Translations under genes and position numbers: made by a program
Shown: one piece after another, positions 24,974 to 34,756 of the stretch
Layout: the number at the start of each line of letters is the position of its first letter
How positions within the stretch are numbered: position 1 is the stretch's first letter
The notes under the pieces: generated by a model
Seen by the model: only the letters and a program-made list of their open reading frames with translations
The model's database searches: none
Told to the model about the DNA's origin: nothing
Source: Ancylobacter tetraedralis
Lineage (GTDB): Bacteria > Pseudomonadota > Alphaproteobacteria > Rhizobiales > Xanthobacteraceae
NCBI RefSeq assembly: GCF_014195655.1
Contig: NZ_JACICD010000006.1
Coordinates: forward strand, 1 to 64,000
Length of the DNA: 64,000 nt
Direction of reading: 5' to 3'

Positions 24974-27331
24974 TTATTCCGCAACCACATACGTATATAG
25001 CCGGATGCGACCGGCAGCATCGGTTTCGCGATAGACGCCTTGTATCTCGACGTCAAAGCCCGGGAAGGTGTTGAAGCACGCTTCAAACATCCGGAGATAA
25101 TCGATCATCGGCTGCGCGCGCTCGGTGAGCCTTTCGCCGGGGACGATCGTTGCAATGCCCGGCGGGTAGACCACGAACGGCGTGGTGGCGATACGCCCGG
25201 CAATGGCGTCGATGGGCAGGTACTCCACATCGTTGCGCACGAGGCAGCGCGCCGCATCGTGGGGAGACAGCGCGATATCGGGAAGGTGCTCGGCCGAAAA
25301 CTGCATTGCCTGCAGCGCGCTGACATCGGCGTTGCGGAAAAAGCGGTGCATCTCGCCGCACAGGTCGCGCAGGCGCACGCCGGCATAGCGCGCAGGCCGG
25401 CGCCGGTAGAATTCGGGGATGGCGTCTTCCAGCAAAGCGTTGTCGTCATGCAGCTTCTTGAAGGCGACCAGACCGCTGATCAGCGTCCCGGCCTTGCTCG
25501 ATTCCATGCCCGGCGTCAGCAGGAACAGCAGGGAATTGAGGTCGTTCTTCTCCGCGACGATGCGATTCTCGCGCAGATACTGCGCCACCACCGGGGCCGG
25601 GATGCCGTGCTCCACATAGGCGCCGGTGGCGCGATCAAAGCCGGGCGTCAGCAGCGTCAGCTTGTTGGGATCGGTCATGGCGAAGCCGGCGGCCATGTCG
25701 GCATAGCCATGCCAGGCGGCGCCCGGCGTGAGGTGCCAGAAGGCCGGATTGGTGGCGAGCTGGTCGGTGGAGACGCTCTCCCACGGCACGTCATGCACGG
25801 CGCCGGGGCTGGATGCATCGGGAATCGCCACCCGGTCCGGCACGAACGGCTCGAAGAACCAGCGGCGCTCGGGGCGCTGCTCCTTCTCCTCGAACTCCCG
25901 GCGTACCGCGCGGATCTTCTTGCGCAGCTCGATGCCGAGACGGATCGTATCGTCCCACAGCACTTCGCCGGAGCGTCCCTTCATCATCTGCGCGCCCACG
26001 TCGAGCGAGGCGAACAGGGGATAGAAGGGCGAGGTGGAGGCGTGCTGCATGAAGCTCTCATTGAAGCGCCGGTGCTCGACCCGCCGCTTCTGGCCCTTGA
26101 TATGCCGGTCCTTCATGTGGATCTGCGAGGCCTGAGAGAAGCTCGCAAGCTGCTTGTGGGTGGACTGCGTGGCGATGATACCCGGCGCGTCGGGGCCCAG
26201 ATCCTTCAGCCCCATGGCGAAACGCCCGGCATAGAGCGGGTGGAACTTCATGAAGCCTGCCCAGGCCTCGTCGAACAGGATGTAATCGCACAGATGGCCG
26301 ATCTTCCTGAGAATCATCTCGGCATCGTGGATCGTGCCATCATAGGTGCATTGCTCGACCACGGCGACGCGGAACGGGCGCGGCTTCTGCCAGGCCTCGG
26401 GATCCGTCACCAGCGGATGGCTGCGTATGCGTGCGCGCAGGGCATCTTCGTCCAGCGCGGCGAAATCCATCGGGCCGATCAGCCCCCAGGCATTGCGAAC
26501 GGTGGGGACATAGACCGGTATGCCGCCCGAGATCATCAGCGCCCCATGATGGGCGGCCTTGTGGTTGTTGCGGTCGAACAGCACCAGATCGCCATCGGTG
26601 ACGAGGGCGGAGAGCGCGACCTTGTTGGACGTCGAGGTGCCGTTGAGCACGAAATAGGTCTTCTCGGCGCCGAAGATCTTAGCCGCTTCCTTCTGCGCCG
26701 CGAGAGCCGGGCCCTCATGGGTCAGCAGGTCGCCGAGATCGAGCACGGAATTGTCGAGGTCGTCGCGGAACACCGCCTCGCCCAGATGCTCCATGAACAC
26801 GCGGCCGATCGGGCTGCGCGAGTAGAACACGCCGCCATTATGCCCGGGGCAGGTCCAGAGCTGGTTGCCCTCTTCAGCATAATCCACCAGCGCGCCGAAG
26901 AACGGCGTCTTCAGCGTCTCGGCATATTGCTTGAGCCGGCTGATGAGGTTCTTGGCGATGAAGGCGGGGGTTTCCTCGGAGAGGAAGACATAGCCGTCGA
27001 TGAAGTCCAGCACCTCCACCGGCACATCTTCGAACCGCTTGCGGCGGATGAGCAGGATGATGGGAAAGTCGAGGCCACGCCGGCGCATCAGGTTGATGAG
27101 CGAGGCGGTCTTGCCCTCCATGCCCTTCTTGCCCCAGTCCACCATCATGCAGCCGATGGCGGCGTCGGTCTGCACCGCGATCTCGGCGTCCTCGATGGTG
27201 CGCGCGCGCACCACCTCGAAGCCGGAACTCTCGATCTCCGCGACGATCTGGTGATAGCGGGCGCCCTCCAGATCGTCCGCATCGAAGGCGGGTGTCGCGA
27301 AGAGGAAGTTGAAGCGCTTGAAATAGTCCAT
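24974..27331 (-). CDS. Biodegradative Orn/Lys/Arg decarboxylase (PLP fold type I)
   Basis: 785 residues, the usual length for inducible AdiA/CadA/SpeF-type enzymes. The domains are an N-terminal response-regulator-like wing (1-130), the PLP-binding core (about 150-570) with the Schiff-base lysine at K393 in STHKQLASFSQA, and a C-terminal domain. It removes CO2 from a basic amino acid, consuming a proton, and supports acid stress or polyamine supply. Which amino acid is used cannot be read from sequence. No dedicated antiporter (AdiC/CadB) lies beside it; the nearest transporter is the Kef-type antiporter on the opposite strand. Confidence 0.92.
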   Translation of the reverse strand: MDYFKRFNFLFATPAFDADDLEGARYHQIVAEIESSGFEVVRARTIEDAEIAVQTDAAIGCMMVDWGKKGMEGKTASLINLMRRRGLDFPIILLIRRKRFEDVPVEVLDFIDGYVFLSEETPAFIAKNLISRLKQYAETLKTPFFGALVDYAEEGNQLWTCPGHNGGVFYSRSPIGRVFMEHLGEAVFRDDLDNSVLDLGDLLTHEGPALAAQKEAAKIFGAEKTYFVLNGTSTSNKVALSALVTDGDLVLFDRNNHKAAHHGALMISGGIPVYVPTVRNAWGLIGPMDFAALDEDALRARIRSHPLVTDPEAWQKPRPFRVAVVEQCTYDGTIHDAEMILRKIGHLCDYILFDEAWAGFMKFHPLYAGRFAMGLKDLGPDAPGIIATQSTHKQLASFSQASQIHMKDRHIKGQKRRVEHRRFNESFMQHASTSPFYPLFASLDVGAQMMKGRSGEVLWDDTIRLGIELRKKIRAVRREFEEKEQRPERRWFFEPFVPDRVAIPDASSPGAVHDVPWESVSTDQLATNPAFWHLTPGAAWHGYADMAAGFAMTDPNKLTLLTPGFDRATGAYVEHGIPAPVVAQYLRENRIVAEKNDLNSLLFLLTPGMESSKAGTLISGLVAFKKLHDDNALLEDAIPEFYRRRPARYAGVRLRDLCGEMHRFFRNADVSALQAMQFSAEHLPDIALSPHDAARCLVRNDVEYLPIDAIAGRIATTPFVVYPPGIATIVPGERLTERAQPMIDYLRMFEACFNTFPGFDVEIQGVYRETDAAGRIRLYTYVVAE

Positions 27332-27454
27332 CCGGGCACCCGCTCATGTTCGGCTCGACGCGACGTTTCGACGTGCCTCATGACGAGAGCACGACAGCGC
27401 GGTGACGATCCCTAGAGGGGCCGGCATAGGGAAGGCAAGGAACACTCGGTCTGG

Positions 27455-29050
27455 CTAGTCGAGCCAGAACGGCTCCACATCGATGAATTTCCGCCAGCTG
27501 CGCCTCAGCGCCTCGGCGGTCTCGATGCGGTCGCGCCCTTGCCAGCCGGTGATCGCGCCGATGGCCTTGTGGACCTGCGGGCTCGATGTGCTCTCCTCCA
27601 CCTCCCGCAGCAGCGACTGGGTGGTGGTGATATCGTTGTCGATGCCGAGAATGTCCTGAAGACGGGACATCCGCTTCAGATATTTCCGGGCGGCACCGTC
27701 GCGATCGTAGAGCGGCAGCAGGAATTCGGCCCCGTAGCGCAGCTTCTTCAGCGTCAGGCGCAGCTCATGACGGGCCGTCGGCCGCAGCTTGCGGAAATTG
27801 TGGCCCTGTTTCAGCGCTTTGCGGTGCAGGAGCGTCAGTCCACGCCCGGCAAATTCGCGCGCGGGCTGGGTGAGCACGGCGAGAGCCTCGATACCGATGT
27901 CGTTCCGCCAGCTTCGGCGCTCGATCACCCGGCCGAGCGACAGCAGGAAGCGGGTGCATTCGAGATCGATCAGATCCGCGCGAACGGACTCATGGCTGCG
28001 AGCCCGCGGCGGGACGGTCGCGGATTTGAGCTCGGCAAAGTCGACGCCGGGCAGGTTCGCGCGCTCGATCTCGGCGATGGTCGTCGTGGCGAACACGTCC
28101 CAGTTGCGGGCCGGCCCGAGAGCGCTCGCCAGCCGTTTGGCGTCAAGGCCGAGGGCCTGGAGCGCCGAGGCGGGGACTTCCTTTTTGAACAGGGATATGG
28201 CGGTGCGCAGACGCCGCAGCGCGACGCGCATCTGATGAACGCCCTCCGGATCCTGGCCATGATGCGCCGCCATCAGATTCGCCATCACATGGCGCTGGCA
28301 GGCGTTCAAGACCTTGGCAATCGCCTCGTCGGTGATATCGGCCGGCCCAATGCCGGTCGCAAACGCCTTTTCGGCGGCGGGCGAGGTGCCAAAGGCGAGC
28401 GCATAGCCGCGCTCGGCCTTGCTTTGGGGCCCAATGCGAACGGGGCCCTGCTCCAGCAGCGACAGGGCCAGCTCATAAAGCGCACCCGCCTCGCCCGCTT
28501 TCAGTTCCAGCTCGATTTCGCAGACGGCTTCCGTCTTCTCGCCGGCGCTCAGCGTTCCTTCATCGAACGCGACCTCGATGACGGCGCCGCCAAACTCCAC
28601 GACCTGTATATGGCGGCGGATCTTGGTGGTGAACACCGGCGCGAGCTCCGTGCCCGGCAGCGTCGCGAAGGGCGCGCCCAGATCGCTCAATGGCAGCGCA
28701 TCGAGCTGAAGGGCGATGTCCGGCACCCGCGCTTCCATCTCGCGCCGCTGGAGTGGGCTCCCCTCGGGCGCCAGCTTCAGCGTCTGGACGAACTGCTTGC
28801 CGCTGCGCCGGACGCGCAGCGATGCGCCCTGCCGTGCGATCCGCGCATCGGGCGTATCGTAATAGGTGGCCTCCAAACGCCGGACGACACCCTTTGACGT
28901 GGCGTTTCGCGTGACGACAGCCGCGGTGAGGAGGCGCTGCAGGGTGGCCGGATCCGTTAAAAGCTTCAGCTCGACCTCGCGGCCGGCTCCCGCGGGCTCC
29001 TGCGCGTCCATATCGCCGGGCAGCTGAAGCTCTGGAGTGTGCTCCGACAT
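27455..29050 (-). CDS. CYTH and CHAD domain protein
   Basis: 531 residues. The N-terminal CYTH domain begins with the triphosphate-tunnel motif VELKL (E-x-E-x-K) at residues 25-32 and extends to about 220. The C-terminal CHAD domain (about 250-530) is helical with conserved His and Arg residues (HGQDPEGVHQMRVALRRLR and the K-x-L-R-Y-G-x-E-F block). CYTH enzymes hydrolyse inorganic triphosphate, and CHAD domains bind polyphosphate. The pair suggests a polyphosphate-associated phosphatase. Monocistronic, facing away from the phosphatase gene at 29394. Confidence 0.9.
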   Translation of the reverse strand: MSEHTPELQLPGDMDAQEPAGAGREVELKLLTDPATLQRLLTAAVVTRNATSKGVVRRLEATYYDTPDARIARQGASLRVRRSGKQFVQTLKLAPEGSPLQRREMEARVPDIALQLDALPLSDLGAPFATLPGTELAPVFTTKIRRHIQVVEFGGAVIEVAFDEGTLSAGEKTEAVCEIELELKAGEAGALYELALSLLEQGPVRIGPQSKAERGYALAFGTSPAAEKAFATGIGPADITDEAIAKVLNACQRHVMANLMAAHHGQDPEGVHQMRVALRRLRTAISLFKKEVPASALQALGLDAKRLASALGPARNWDVFATTTIAEIERANLPGVDFAELKSATVPPRARSHESVRADLIDLECTRFLLSLGRVIERRSWRNDIGIEALAVLTQPAREFAGRGLTLLHRKALKQGHNFRKLRPTARHELRLTLKKLRYGAEFLLPLYDRDGAARKYLKRMSRLQDILGIDNDITTTQSLLREVEESTSSPQVHKAIGAITGWQGRDRIETAEALRRSWRKFIDVEPFWLD

Positions 29051-29393
29051 ATCGTCTCTCCGCTGGTCCGGGCATGAGCCCGTTTTGCCGCCACGAAGAG
29101 GCCACCTCCCGTCAGCTTGAAACGCAACCGATAGCGGCTCGCACTGTCACATAAAAGTAGCATTCGCGGACCGGGACCACTGGACGACGCCCGCGCAGTC
29201 GCGGATTTCTGGGGGAATCGCCGCGAGGAGCGACGCCGAAGGGTTCCAAGGTCATCGACATTCGGTACAATTTGCTCTGGAAAGAAGGTGCCATGTTACG
29301 GCGTGCAAGACGTGGCCACGGCTCCTGCCCTGCCGCCTTCACCCCCTGGCACAGGCGGAGGGTCGCGGCTCATTCCCGCCCCAGGCCGCTTCT
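29051..29393. other. Divergent intergenic region
   Basis: Separates the CYTH-CHAD gene (minus) from the phosphatase gene (plus) and must contain both promoters. No clear hairpin, repeat or small gene is seen. The 5' end of the phosphatase gene is uncertain, so the true gap may be longer. Confidence 0.3.
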
Positions 29394-30221
29394 GTGATAT
29401 CGTTTCACGGCACGCTGGATCACTCCGCTGCCCCGGATTGGAGTCGGCAGATAATTTTCGGACTATGGAAAACCCCACTTGTCACCCTTTCGGAGGCGCG
29501 CGGCCCTGAGGGGATCCGGATTTATGCCGTTGGCGACATCCACGGGTGCCTTTCCCTTCTCAACAAGCTTCTGCAGAAGATCGGGGAGGATATTGCACGG
29601 TCAAAGCCGGATGACTGGCGGATCCTTTTCCTTGGCGACTATGTGGACCGAGGCTCGGACTCCAAGGGCGTTATCGACCGGCTGATCGCGCTTCAGTCGG
29701 TGGATCCCCGCCATATCCTGCTCGCGGGAAACCACGACGTGGAATTTCTCGCCTTTCTCAAGCAACCCAGCATGGATGGCGTCTTCGTCAATAGCGGTGG
29801 CAACGCCACGTCCCGCTCCTATGGCGTGAAGCTCAATCCCTCTAAGCTGAAGACAGAGGCCGATCTCGAGAACGTGCACCAGAAGCTGGTGGAGGCGGTC
29901 CCCTCCTCGCACATCCACTTCCTGGAAGGGCTGCAGCTCTCAGTGTCGTATGGGGACTATTTCTTTTGCCACGCCGGGGTTCGCCCTGGAACGCCGTTGG
30001 ACAGCCAGGACCCCGATGATCTCCTGCGGATGCGCGCACCCTTCCTGCAATCCTTGATGCCCCTGGAAAAGGTGGTGGTCCACGGACACACGATCAGCGC
30101 GAAGCCGGAGGAGCGGATCAACCGTATCGGGATCGATACGGGCGCCTATCGAACGGGTCGCCTCACCGCGCTGGTCATCGATGGCAACGACAAGGCTTTC
30201 CTATCGAGCAAACCGTCTTAG
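29394..30221 (+). CDS. PPP-like serine/threonine phosphatase (calcineurin-type metallophosphatase)
   Basis: Up to 275 residues. All phosphoesterase motifs are present in order: GDIHG, GDYVDRG, GNHD, a His in FCHAGVRPG and VHGHT, so the two-metal site looks complete. This is the bacterial PrpA/lambda phosphatase-like group acting on phosphoproteins or small phosphoesters in the cytoplasm. The start is uncertain: GTG at 29394 gives about 42 residues before the conserved core, and no ATG lies closer in frame. Confidence 0.85.
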   Translation: MISFHGTLDHSAAPDWSRQIIFGLWKTPLVTLSEARGPEGIRIYAVGDIHGCLSLLNKLLQKIGEDIARSKPDDWRILFLGDYVDRGSDSKGVIDRLIALQSVDPRHILLAGNHDVEFLAFLKQPSMDGVFVNSGGNATSRSYGVKLNPSKLKTEADLENVHQKLVEAVPSSHIHFLEGLQLSVSYGDYFFCHAGVRPGTPLDSQDPDDLLRMRAPFLQSLMPLEKVVVHGHTISAKPEERINRIGIDTGAYRTGRLTALVIDGNDKAFLSSKPS

Positions 30222-30385
30222 CGGGCCGTTTCCCGCGCAGGATTGCGCTTTTGCATGCCACACGCTGGGGCGGTCAAGGCAGGGCTCTTCACCGGACGAT
30301 CCACCTCGGCTCAGCGGAATCCCAGCCACGTTCGGAACGCATGCTGCCCCCCGCTGCGCTTCAGGCGCTTCAGGAGGATGACCCG

Positions 30386-31096
30386 CTATCGCCAATAGGC
30401 CACCGCGAGGCATTGTGCGGCGTCGATGCCGGACGCCTTCCAGTGCTCCTTCAGGCGCCGCGAGCAGTCGGCATGCGCCCCGGCCCAGGCAAAGACGGTG
30501 GCGTCCTTGGGCGGCAGGATGGACGCGACCTCGTCGAAAAGCCGATCGCCGGCGGTCTCTCCTCCACGCGGATGCACCCATCGCACGACGATGCCCGGCG
30601 GGTGGGACAACGCGACCCGCTCCTCGGGCCTTCCCACGCATAGAACGACGACACCGGCCGCCGTGCCCGGCATGGCCTCGACGATCCGCGAAATCGCCGG
30701 CAGCGCGGTCTCGTCCCCGGCGAAGACATGCCAGTCGGCCGTCCCGACCGGCCGCCCCACCGGCCCGGCGATCTCACATGTGGCGCCGGGGCGCGCCTGC
30801 GCGGCCCAGTCGCCCGCCGGTCCCGGCGCGTCGTGGAGAAAGAAGTCGATGTCCATCTCGCCAGCGGCCGCATCGATCCGCCGGATCGTGTAGAGGCGCG
30901 TCGCCCGGCTCGCGCCCTCACCGATCGACAGCCGCACATGCAGCTGCCGGGGGGTATCGAAGGGCGCGAGATCCTCGCCGCTCAGGGTGATGCGACGCAT
31001 CCGCCGGGAGAGGCCCTCCACGCGCACCACCCTCATCGTCCGCCGCGCGAGACCGGCATCGCCGGCGGGGAGCGTATCGGGGGATGCGACCGTCAT
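30386..31096 (-). CDS. Siderophore-interacting protein (ferric-siderophore reductase, SIP family)
   Basis: 236 residues. An FAD-binding beta-barrel with RLYTIRR (R-x-Y-[ST] flavin motif) lies at about 88-94. The NAD(P)-binding domain contains WHVFAGDETALPAISRIV and the C-terminal FAWAGAHADCSRRLKEHW. These enzymes reduce and release iron from imported ferric siderophores in the cytoplasm. The start overlaps the fhuB stop by 4 bp, placing it last in the uptake operon. This context strongly supports the role. Confidence 0.9.
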   Translation of the reverse strand: MTVASPDTLPAGDAGLARRTMRVVRVEGLSRRMRRITLSGEDLAPFDTPRQLHVRLSIGEGASRATRLYTIRRIDAAAGEMDIDFFLHDAPGPAGDWAAQARPGATCEIAGPVGRPVGTADWHVFAGDETALPAISRIVEAMPGTAAGVVVLCVGRPEERVALSHPPGIVVRWVHPRGGETAGDRLFDEVASILPPKDATVFAWAGAHADCSRRLKEHWKASGIDAAQCLAVAYWR

Positions 31097-33066
31097 CGCC
31101 GGGCCAGCATGTAGAGAAGATAGGGCGTGCCGATGAGCGAGGCGAACAGCCCGATCGGCATCTGGTAGGGGTAGAAGGCCAGCCGCGAGGCGAGGTCGGC
31201 GACGCCCATCAGCAGCGCCCCGAGAGCCGCCGAGGTGGCCAGCAGGCTCCTTGCATCGGCAGCGCCGACATGGCGGGCAATGTGCGGCGCCATCAGGCCG
31301 ACGAAGCTCACCGGCCCAAGGGTCAGCGCGGCGGCGCCGGTCAGCAGCGCCGCGAGAGCGAGCAGAACCAGCCGCGCGCGCGTCATGGCGAGGCCGAGCG
31401 CCGCCGGCATCTCCTTGCCGAGAGCCAAAAGGTCAAGCCATCGCGACAGCACCAGCGCGGGGAGGATGAGCAGGATGGCGAGTACCGCCGTCACCCCGGC
31501 GATCACGGGGTCGACATGGGCCGTCGCGCCGGTGAGCCAGGCGAGGATCATGCCCGCCTCCATGCCCCCGCGCGTCATCAGGATGGTCAAGGCGGCGCCG
31601 CAGAAGGAGCCCAGGGCGACTCCGCCGAGCAGCATGCGGTTGCCCTCGAAGGCACCCCGGCGCGCGGCGGCGATCAGGACCGCGAAGCCGAGCATCGCGC
31701 CCAGCGTCGCCGCGGTCATCTGTCCCGCAAGGCCCATGCTGGGGACGGCAAAAACGCAGATCGCCATGGCCAGGATCGCCGAGGAACTCACGCCGAGCAC
31801 TTCCGGACTCGCCAGCGGATTCGACGTCATGCGCTGGAGCAGGCAGCCCGCCGTCGCGAGCATGGCGCCACCCGCCATCGCGGCCACCAGCCTCGGCGCA
31901 CGCCAGGGAAGCAGCGTGGCAATCGTGGAAAGGGAATCGAACCCGATGCCGCTCTCGCTCCGCCCGACCAGCAGCGCCAGCGCGGCACTGACCGCGAGGC
32001 CACCGAGAACGACCGGCCAGAGCCGCCGGCGCGGCGCTCCCGCCACTCCCTCCGCCCGCAAATCCGGACGCGCCGCGCGCAGCCGGCTGGATAGCCAGAG
32101 CAGGACAGGTCCGGCGAACAGCGCGGTGACGGCGCCGGTCGGCATATCGAAGCGGCTGGCCCGATCGATCGCCTGAACGATTCCGTCGGTGACACTCAGC
32201 ATCAGGGCGCCCAGCAGCGGCGACAACAGCAGAACAGGACGCGCCGTGCGTGCCCCCATGAGCCGCGCCAGATTCGGCGCGGCAAGGCCGATAAAGCCGA
32301 TCACGCCGACCTGCGAAACGACGGCCGCCGACAGCGCCACCGCAAGCACGAGGATGGCGAGCCGTGTGCCCGCTACCGACAGCCCGAGGGCGCGCGCGCC
32401 CTGATCGTCGAGCGTCAGCAGCGAGAGCGAGCGCAGGAAGAGCATCGAGACCGCGAAGGCCGGCACGAAGCGCACGGCCAGATCGACGGCCGGCGTCCAG
32501 TTCTGTTGCGCGAGCGAGCCGCCGCCCCAGAGGAACAGAGAGGTCAGGTACTGGCCGCTGTAAAGGATGAGGGTGGCGGCAAGAGAGGCGCAGAGCAGCC
32601 CCACCATCATGCCCGCCACCACCACGGTCGCCGGCTCGAAGGCCCGTCGCCAAGACAGGCCAAGCACGATGAGCACGGCCATGAGCCCGCCCGCGAAGGC
32701 AACGCCCTCGCGCGGGAAGCCGCCGAGTTCGGGGGCGAAAGCCGTCATGGCGACAATGGCGAGATGCGCGCCGGCCGCGACGCCGAGGCTCGACGGATCG
32801 GCCAGCGTATTGCGCAACACGCTCTGCAGCAGCGCTCCCGCCAGCCCCAGGGCGGCCCCGGCCAGAAGCCCGACGACATAGCGCGGCGCCAGGCTGTGCA
32901 GCGCGACGAGGGCGGCGAACCGCCCCGAAGGATCCATCGCCGCCATGGCGCCATCCGCCGAAAAGACCTCCGCGAGGGACCAGCCGAACAACCCCACCGA
33001 CAGCGCGGCGAGGAAGAGGCACACTGCCAGCATGCGGCGGCGCGGGGAGATGGCGTCAGCCGTCAT
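31093..33066 (-). CDS. fhuB: Ferric-hydroxamate ABC transporter permease, fused two-domain (FhuB)
   Basis: 657 residues made of two tandem FecCD permease halves (about 1-330 and 340-657), each with about ten hydrophobic helices and the GVAAGAHLAI/GVSSSAILAM and GFIGLAAPNLAR/GFVGLMAPHIAR signatures. The fused arrangement is characteristic of FhuB rather than FepD/FepG. It forms the inner-membrane channel with FhuC as ATPase and FhuD as binding protein. It overlaps fhuD and the SIP gene by 4 bp each. Confidence 0.93.
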   Translation of the reverse strand: MTADAISPRRRMLAVCLFLAALSVGLFGWSLAEVFSADGAMAAMDPSGRFAALVALHSLAPRYVVGLLAGAALGLAGALLQSVLRNTLADPSSLGVAAGAHLAIVAMTAFAPELGGFPREGVAFAGGLMAVLIVLGLSWRRAFEPATVVVAGMMVGLLCASLAATLILYSGQYLTSLFLWGGGSLAQQNWTPAVDLAVRFVPAFAVSMLFLRSLSLLTLDDQGARALGLSVAGTRLAILVLAVALSAAVVSQVGVIGFIGLAAPNLARLMGARTARPVLLLSPLLGALMLSVTDGIVQAIDRASRFDMPTGAVTALFAGPVLLWLSSRLRAARPDLRAEGVAGAPRRRLWPVVLGGLAVSAALALLVGRSESGIGFDSLSTIATLLPWRAPRLVAAMAGGAMLATAGCLLQRMTSNPLASPEVLGVSSSAILAMAICVFAVPSMGLAGQMTAATLGAMLGFAVLIAAARRGAFEGNRMLLGGVALGSFCGAALTILMTRGGMEAGMILAWLTGATAHVDPVIAGVTAVLAILLILPALVLSRWLDLLALGKEMPAALGLAMTRARLVLLALAALLTGAAALTLGPVSFVGLMAPHIARHVGAADARSLLATSAALGALLMGVADLASRLAFYPYQMPIGLFASLIGTPYLLYMLARR

Positions 33067-33950
33067 GCGAGGGCGTTGCCCAGCAGGCGCGCGAGGCGGC
33101 GCGCGGTCGGCAGCCCGCCAAACGGGTTCACCGGGTCGATCACATGAACCCGGCCCTGCTCGACCGCCGGCAGGGCATTCCAGAGCGGGCTCTCGGGCAG
33201 CACCCGAAGCGCATCGAACGGGATCGGGCGCACGATGATGATGCCGGCATCCCCCGCGCTGGCCAGCGCCACAAGATCCACCGGCGCCTGGGCCGAATAG
33301 CGGGTCTGGCCGGCCCAGGCATTGCGCAGGCCGAGACGGTCCAGCACATGGCCATGCATGCTGTCGGCACCGAATACCCGGAAGTGCCGGGGGTCGCCGA
33401 TATTGATGATGGAGAAGGCCTCGCCCCGCCGGAGAGCCACCCGCTCCCTCTGCGCATCGATTTCCGCCGCCACCGCGAGGACGAGGTCTTCCGCGGCCTC
33501 CTCCCGCCCGGTCAGCCGGCCCAGTTCCCGTGCCGCCGCCACGGCGGGCTCATAGGGGGAACGCCCGCGCTGGTCGATGCGAAAGCTGCGGACCGGGGCG
33601 ATCCGGTTCAGATTGGCCTCGTATTTCACGTACCACGGCGCCGAGAGGATCAGGTCCGGCGCGGCGCGCAGCAGCGCCTCGTAATTGAGGCTACCGCGCA
33701 GGCCGAGATCGGCGATCTCGGGCGATGGCACCGGCTCCACCACCATCTGGCGATAGAGACGCAGTTCCGCGGCGGCGACCACCTCGGCACCGATGGCCAG
33801 CGCGGTCTCCAGCATGGCCCAGTCGATCGCGGCAACCCGCACACCTGAAGGCTCCCCGGCGCGAGCCGTCACGGATGCCCCCGCAAGAGACGCCCCTGCC
33901 AAGGAGGCGAGAACGCTGGCGCACAGCGCGCGTCGGGTGAGGCCGCTCAC
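33063..33950 (-). CDS. fhuD: Iron-siderophore periplasmic binding protein (FhuD)
   Basis: 295 residues of the helical-backbone binding protein family (Peripla_BP_2). The N-terminus MSGLTRRALCASVLASLAGA, followed by an AxA site, is a Tat-like or Sec signal peptide (twin Arg at 6-7). The mature part starts GVRVAAIDWAMLETALAIG, the FhuD-type opening. It delivers the ferric hydroxamate to FhuB. It overlaps both neighbours by 4 bp. Confidence 0.88.
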   Translation of the reverse strand: MSGLTRRALCASVLASLAGASLAGASVTARAGEPSGVRVAAIDWAMLETALAIGAEVVAAAELRLYRQMVVEPVPSPEIADLGLRGSLNYEALLRAAPDLILSAPWYVKYEANLNRIAPVRSFRIDQRGRSPYEPAVAAARELGRLTGREEAAEDLVLAVAAEIDAQRERVALRRGEAFSIINIGDPRHFRVFGADSMHGHVLDRLGLRNAWAGQTRYSAQAPVDLVALASAGDAGIIIVRPIPFDALRVLPESPLWNALPAVEQGRVHVIDPVNPFGGLPTARRLARLLGNALA

Positions 33951-34756
33951 AGCGGATATCCGATCGGCTGGCCGAGATCGCGGGGATGTGTGATTCCCAT
34001 GGGCACGGCGTAGATGCGCTGAAGCACGTCCGCCGTCATGACCTGCGCCACCGAGCCCTGGAACACCACCCGCCCGGCGCCGAGCGCGACGATGGAATCG
34101 CAGTGGCGCGCGGCGAGGTTGATATCGTGAAGGATGACGACGACGGTGATGGCGCGCTCAAGCGACAGGTCGCGAACGAGGGCAAGAACATCCATCTGGT
34201 GGGCGAGATCGAGCGCCGAGGTCGGTTCGTCGAGCAGCAGGCATGACGCGTCCTGTGCCAGCAGCATGGCCAGCCACGCCCGCTGGCGTTCGCCGCCCGA
34301 AAGCGTGTCGACGCGGCGCGCGGCCATGTGGAGCAGGCCGGCACGCGCGATCGCTTCGTCCACCTTGGCCCGGTCGCGCGGGCCGAACCGCCCGAGCGCG
34401 CCATGCCAGGGAAAGCGCCCGAGCGCCACCAGTTCGCGCACCAGCAGGCCATCGGCCGAAGGGCTGAACTGGGGCAGATACGCCACCTCGCGCGCGAAGG
34501 CCCGCGCCGTCAGCGAGGCGACAGGCCGCCCGCGAAAGAGCACCTCGCCCGAATGCGGCGGAATCTGCCGGGCGAGAAGCTGGATGAGCGTGCTCTTTCC
34601 CGAGCCGTTCGGACCGATCAGCCCATGGACGCGGCCGCCCTCAAGCGTGAGGTGCACGTCATCGACGACCGGCCGACCCTCGATGCGCACGGTGACACCC
34701 TTGAGCTCGAAGGCGGCCCCGCCCGTTCCCCGTGCCGGCTCCACCGTTCCCATCAC
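33947..34756 (-). CDS. fhuC: Ferric-siderophore ABC transporter ATPase (FhuC)
   Basis: 269 residues with Walker A GPNGSGKST, the ABC signature LSGGERQRAWLAM, Walker B CLLLDEPTSALD and the switch His in VVILHDINLAARHC. Energises FhuB-mediated import at the inner membrane face. It is encoded directly after the receptor gene with a 4-bp overlap at each end, unusual in that the receptor comes first in the operon. Confidence 0.93.
   Translation of the reverse strand: MMGTVEPARGTGGAAFELKGVTVRIEGRPVVDDVHLTLEGGRVHGLIGPNGSGKSTLIQLLARQIPPHSGEVLFRGRPVASLTARAFAREVAYLPQFSPSADGLLVRELVALGRFPWHGALGRFGPRDRAKVDEAIARAGLLHMAARRVDTLSGGERQRAWLAMLLAQDASCLLLDEPTSALDLAHQMDVLALVRDLSLERAITVVVILHDINLAARHCDSIVALGAGRVVFQGSVAQVMTADVLQRIYAVPMGITHPRDLGQPIGYPL

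Noticed and set aside
25040..27415. 791-codon plus-strand frame opposite the decarboxylase
   Set aside because: Antisense to a complete PLP decarboxylase with a catalytic lysine, and no independent signals.
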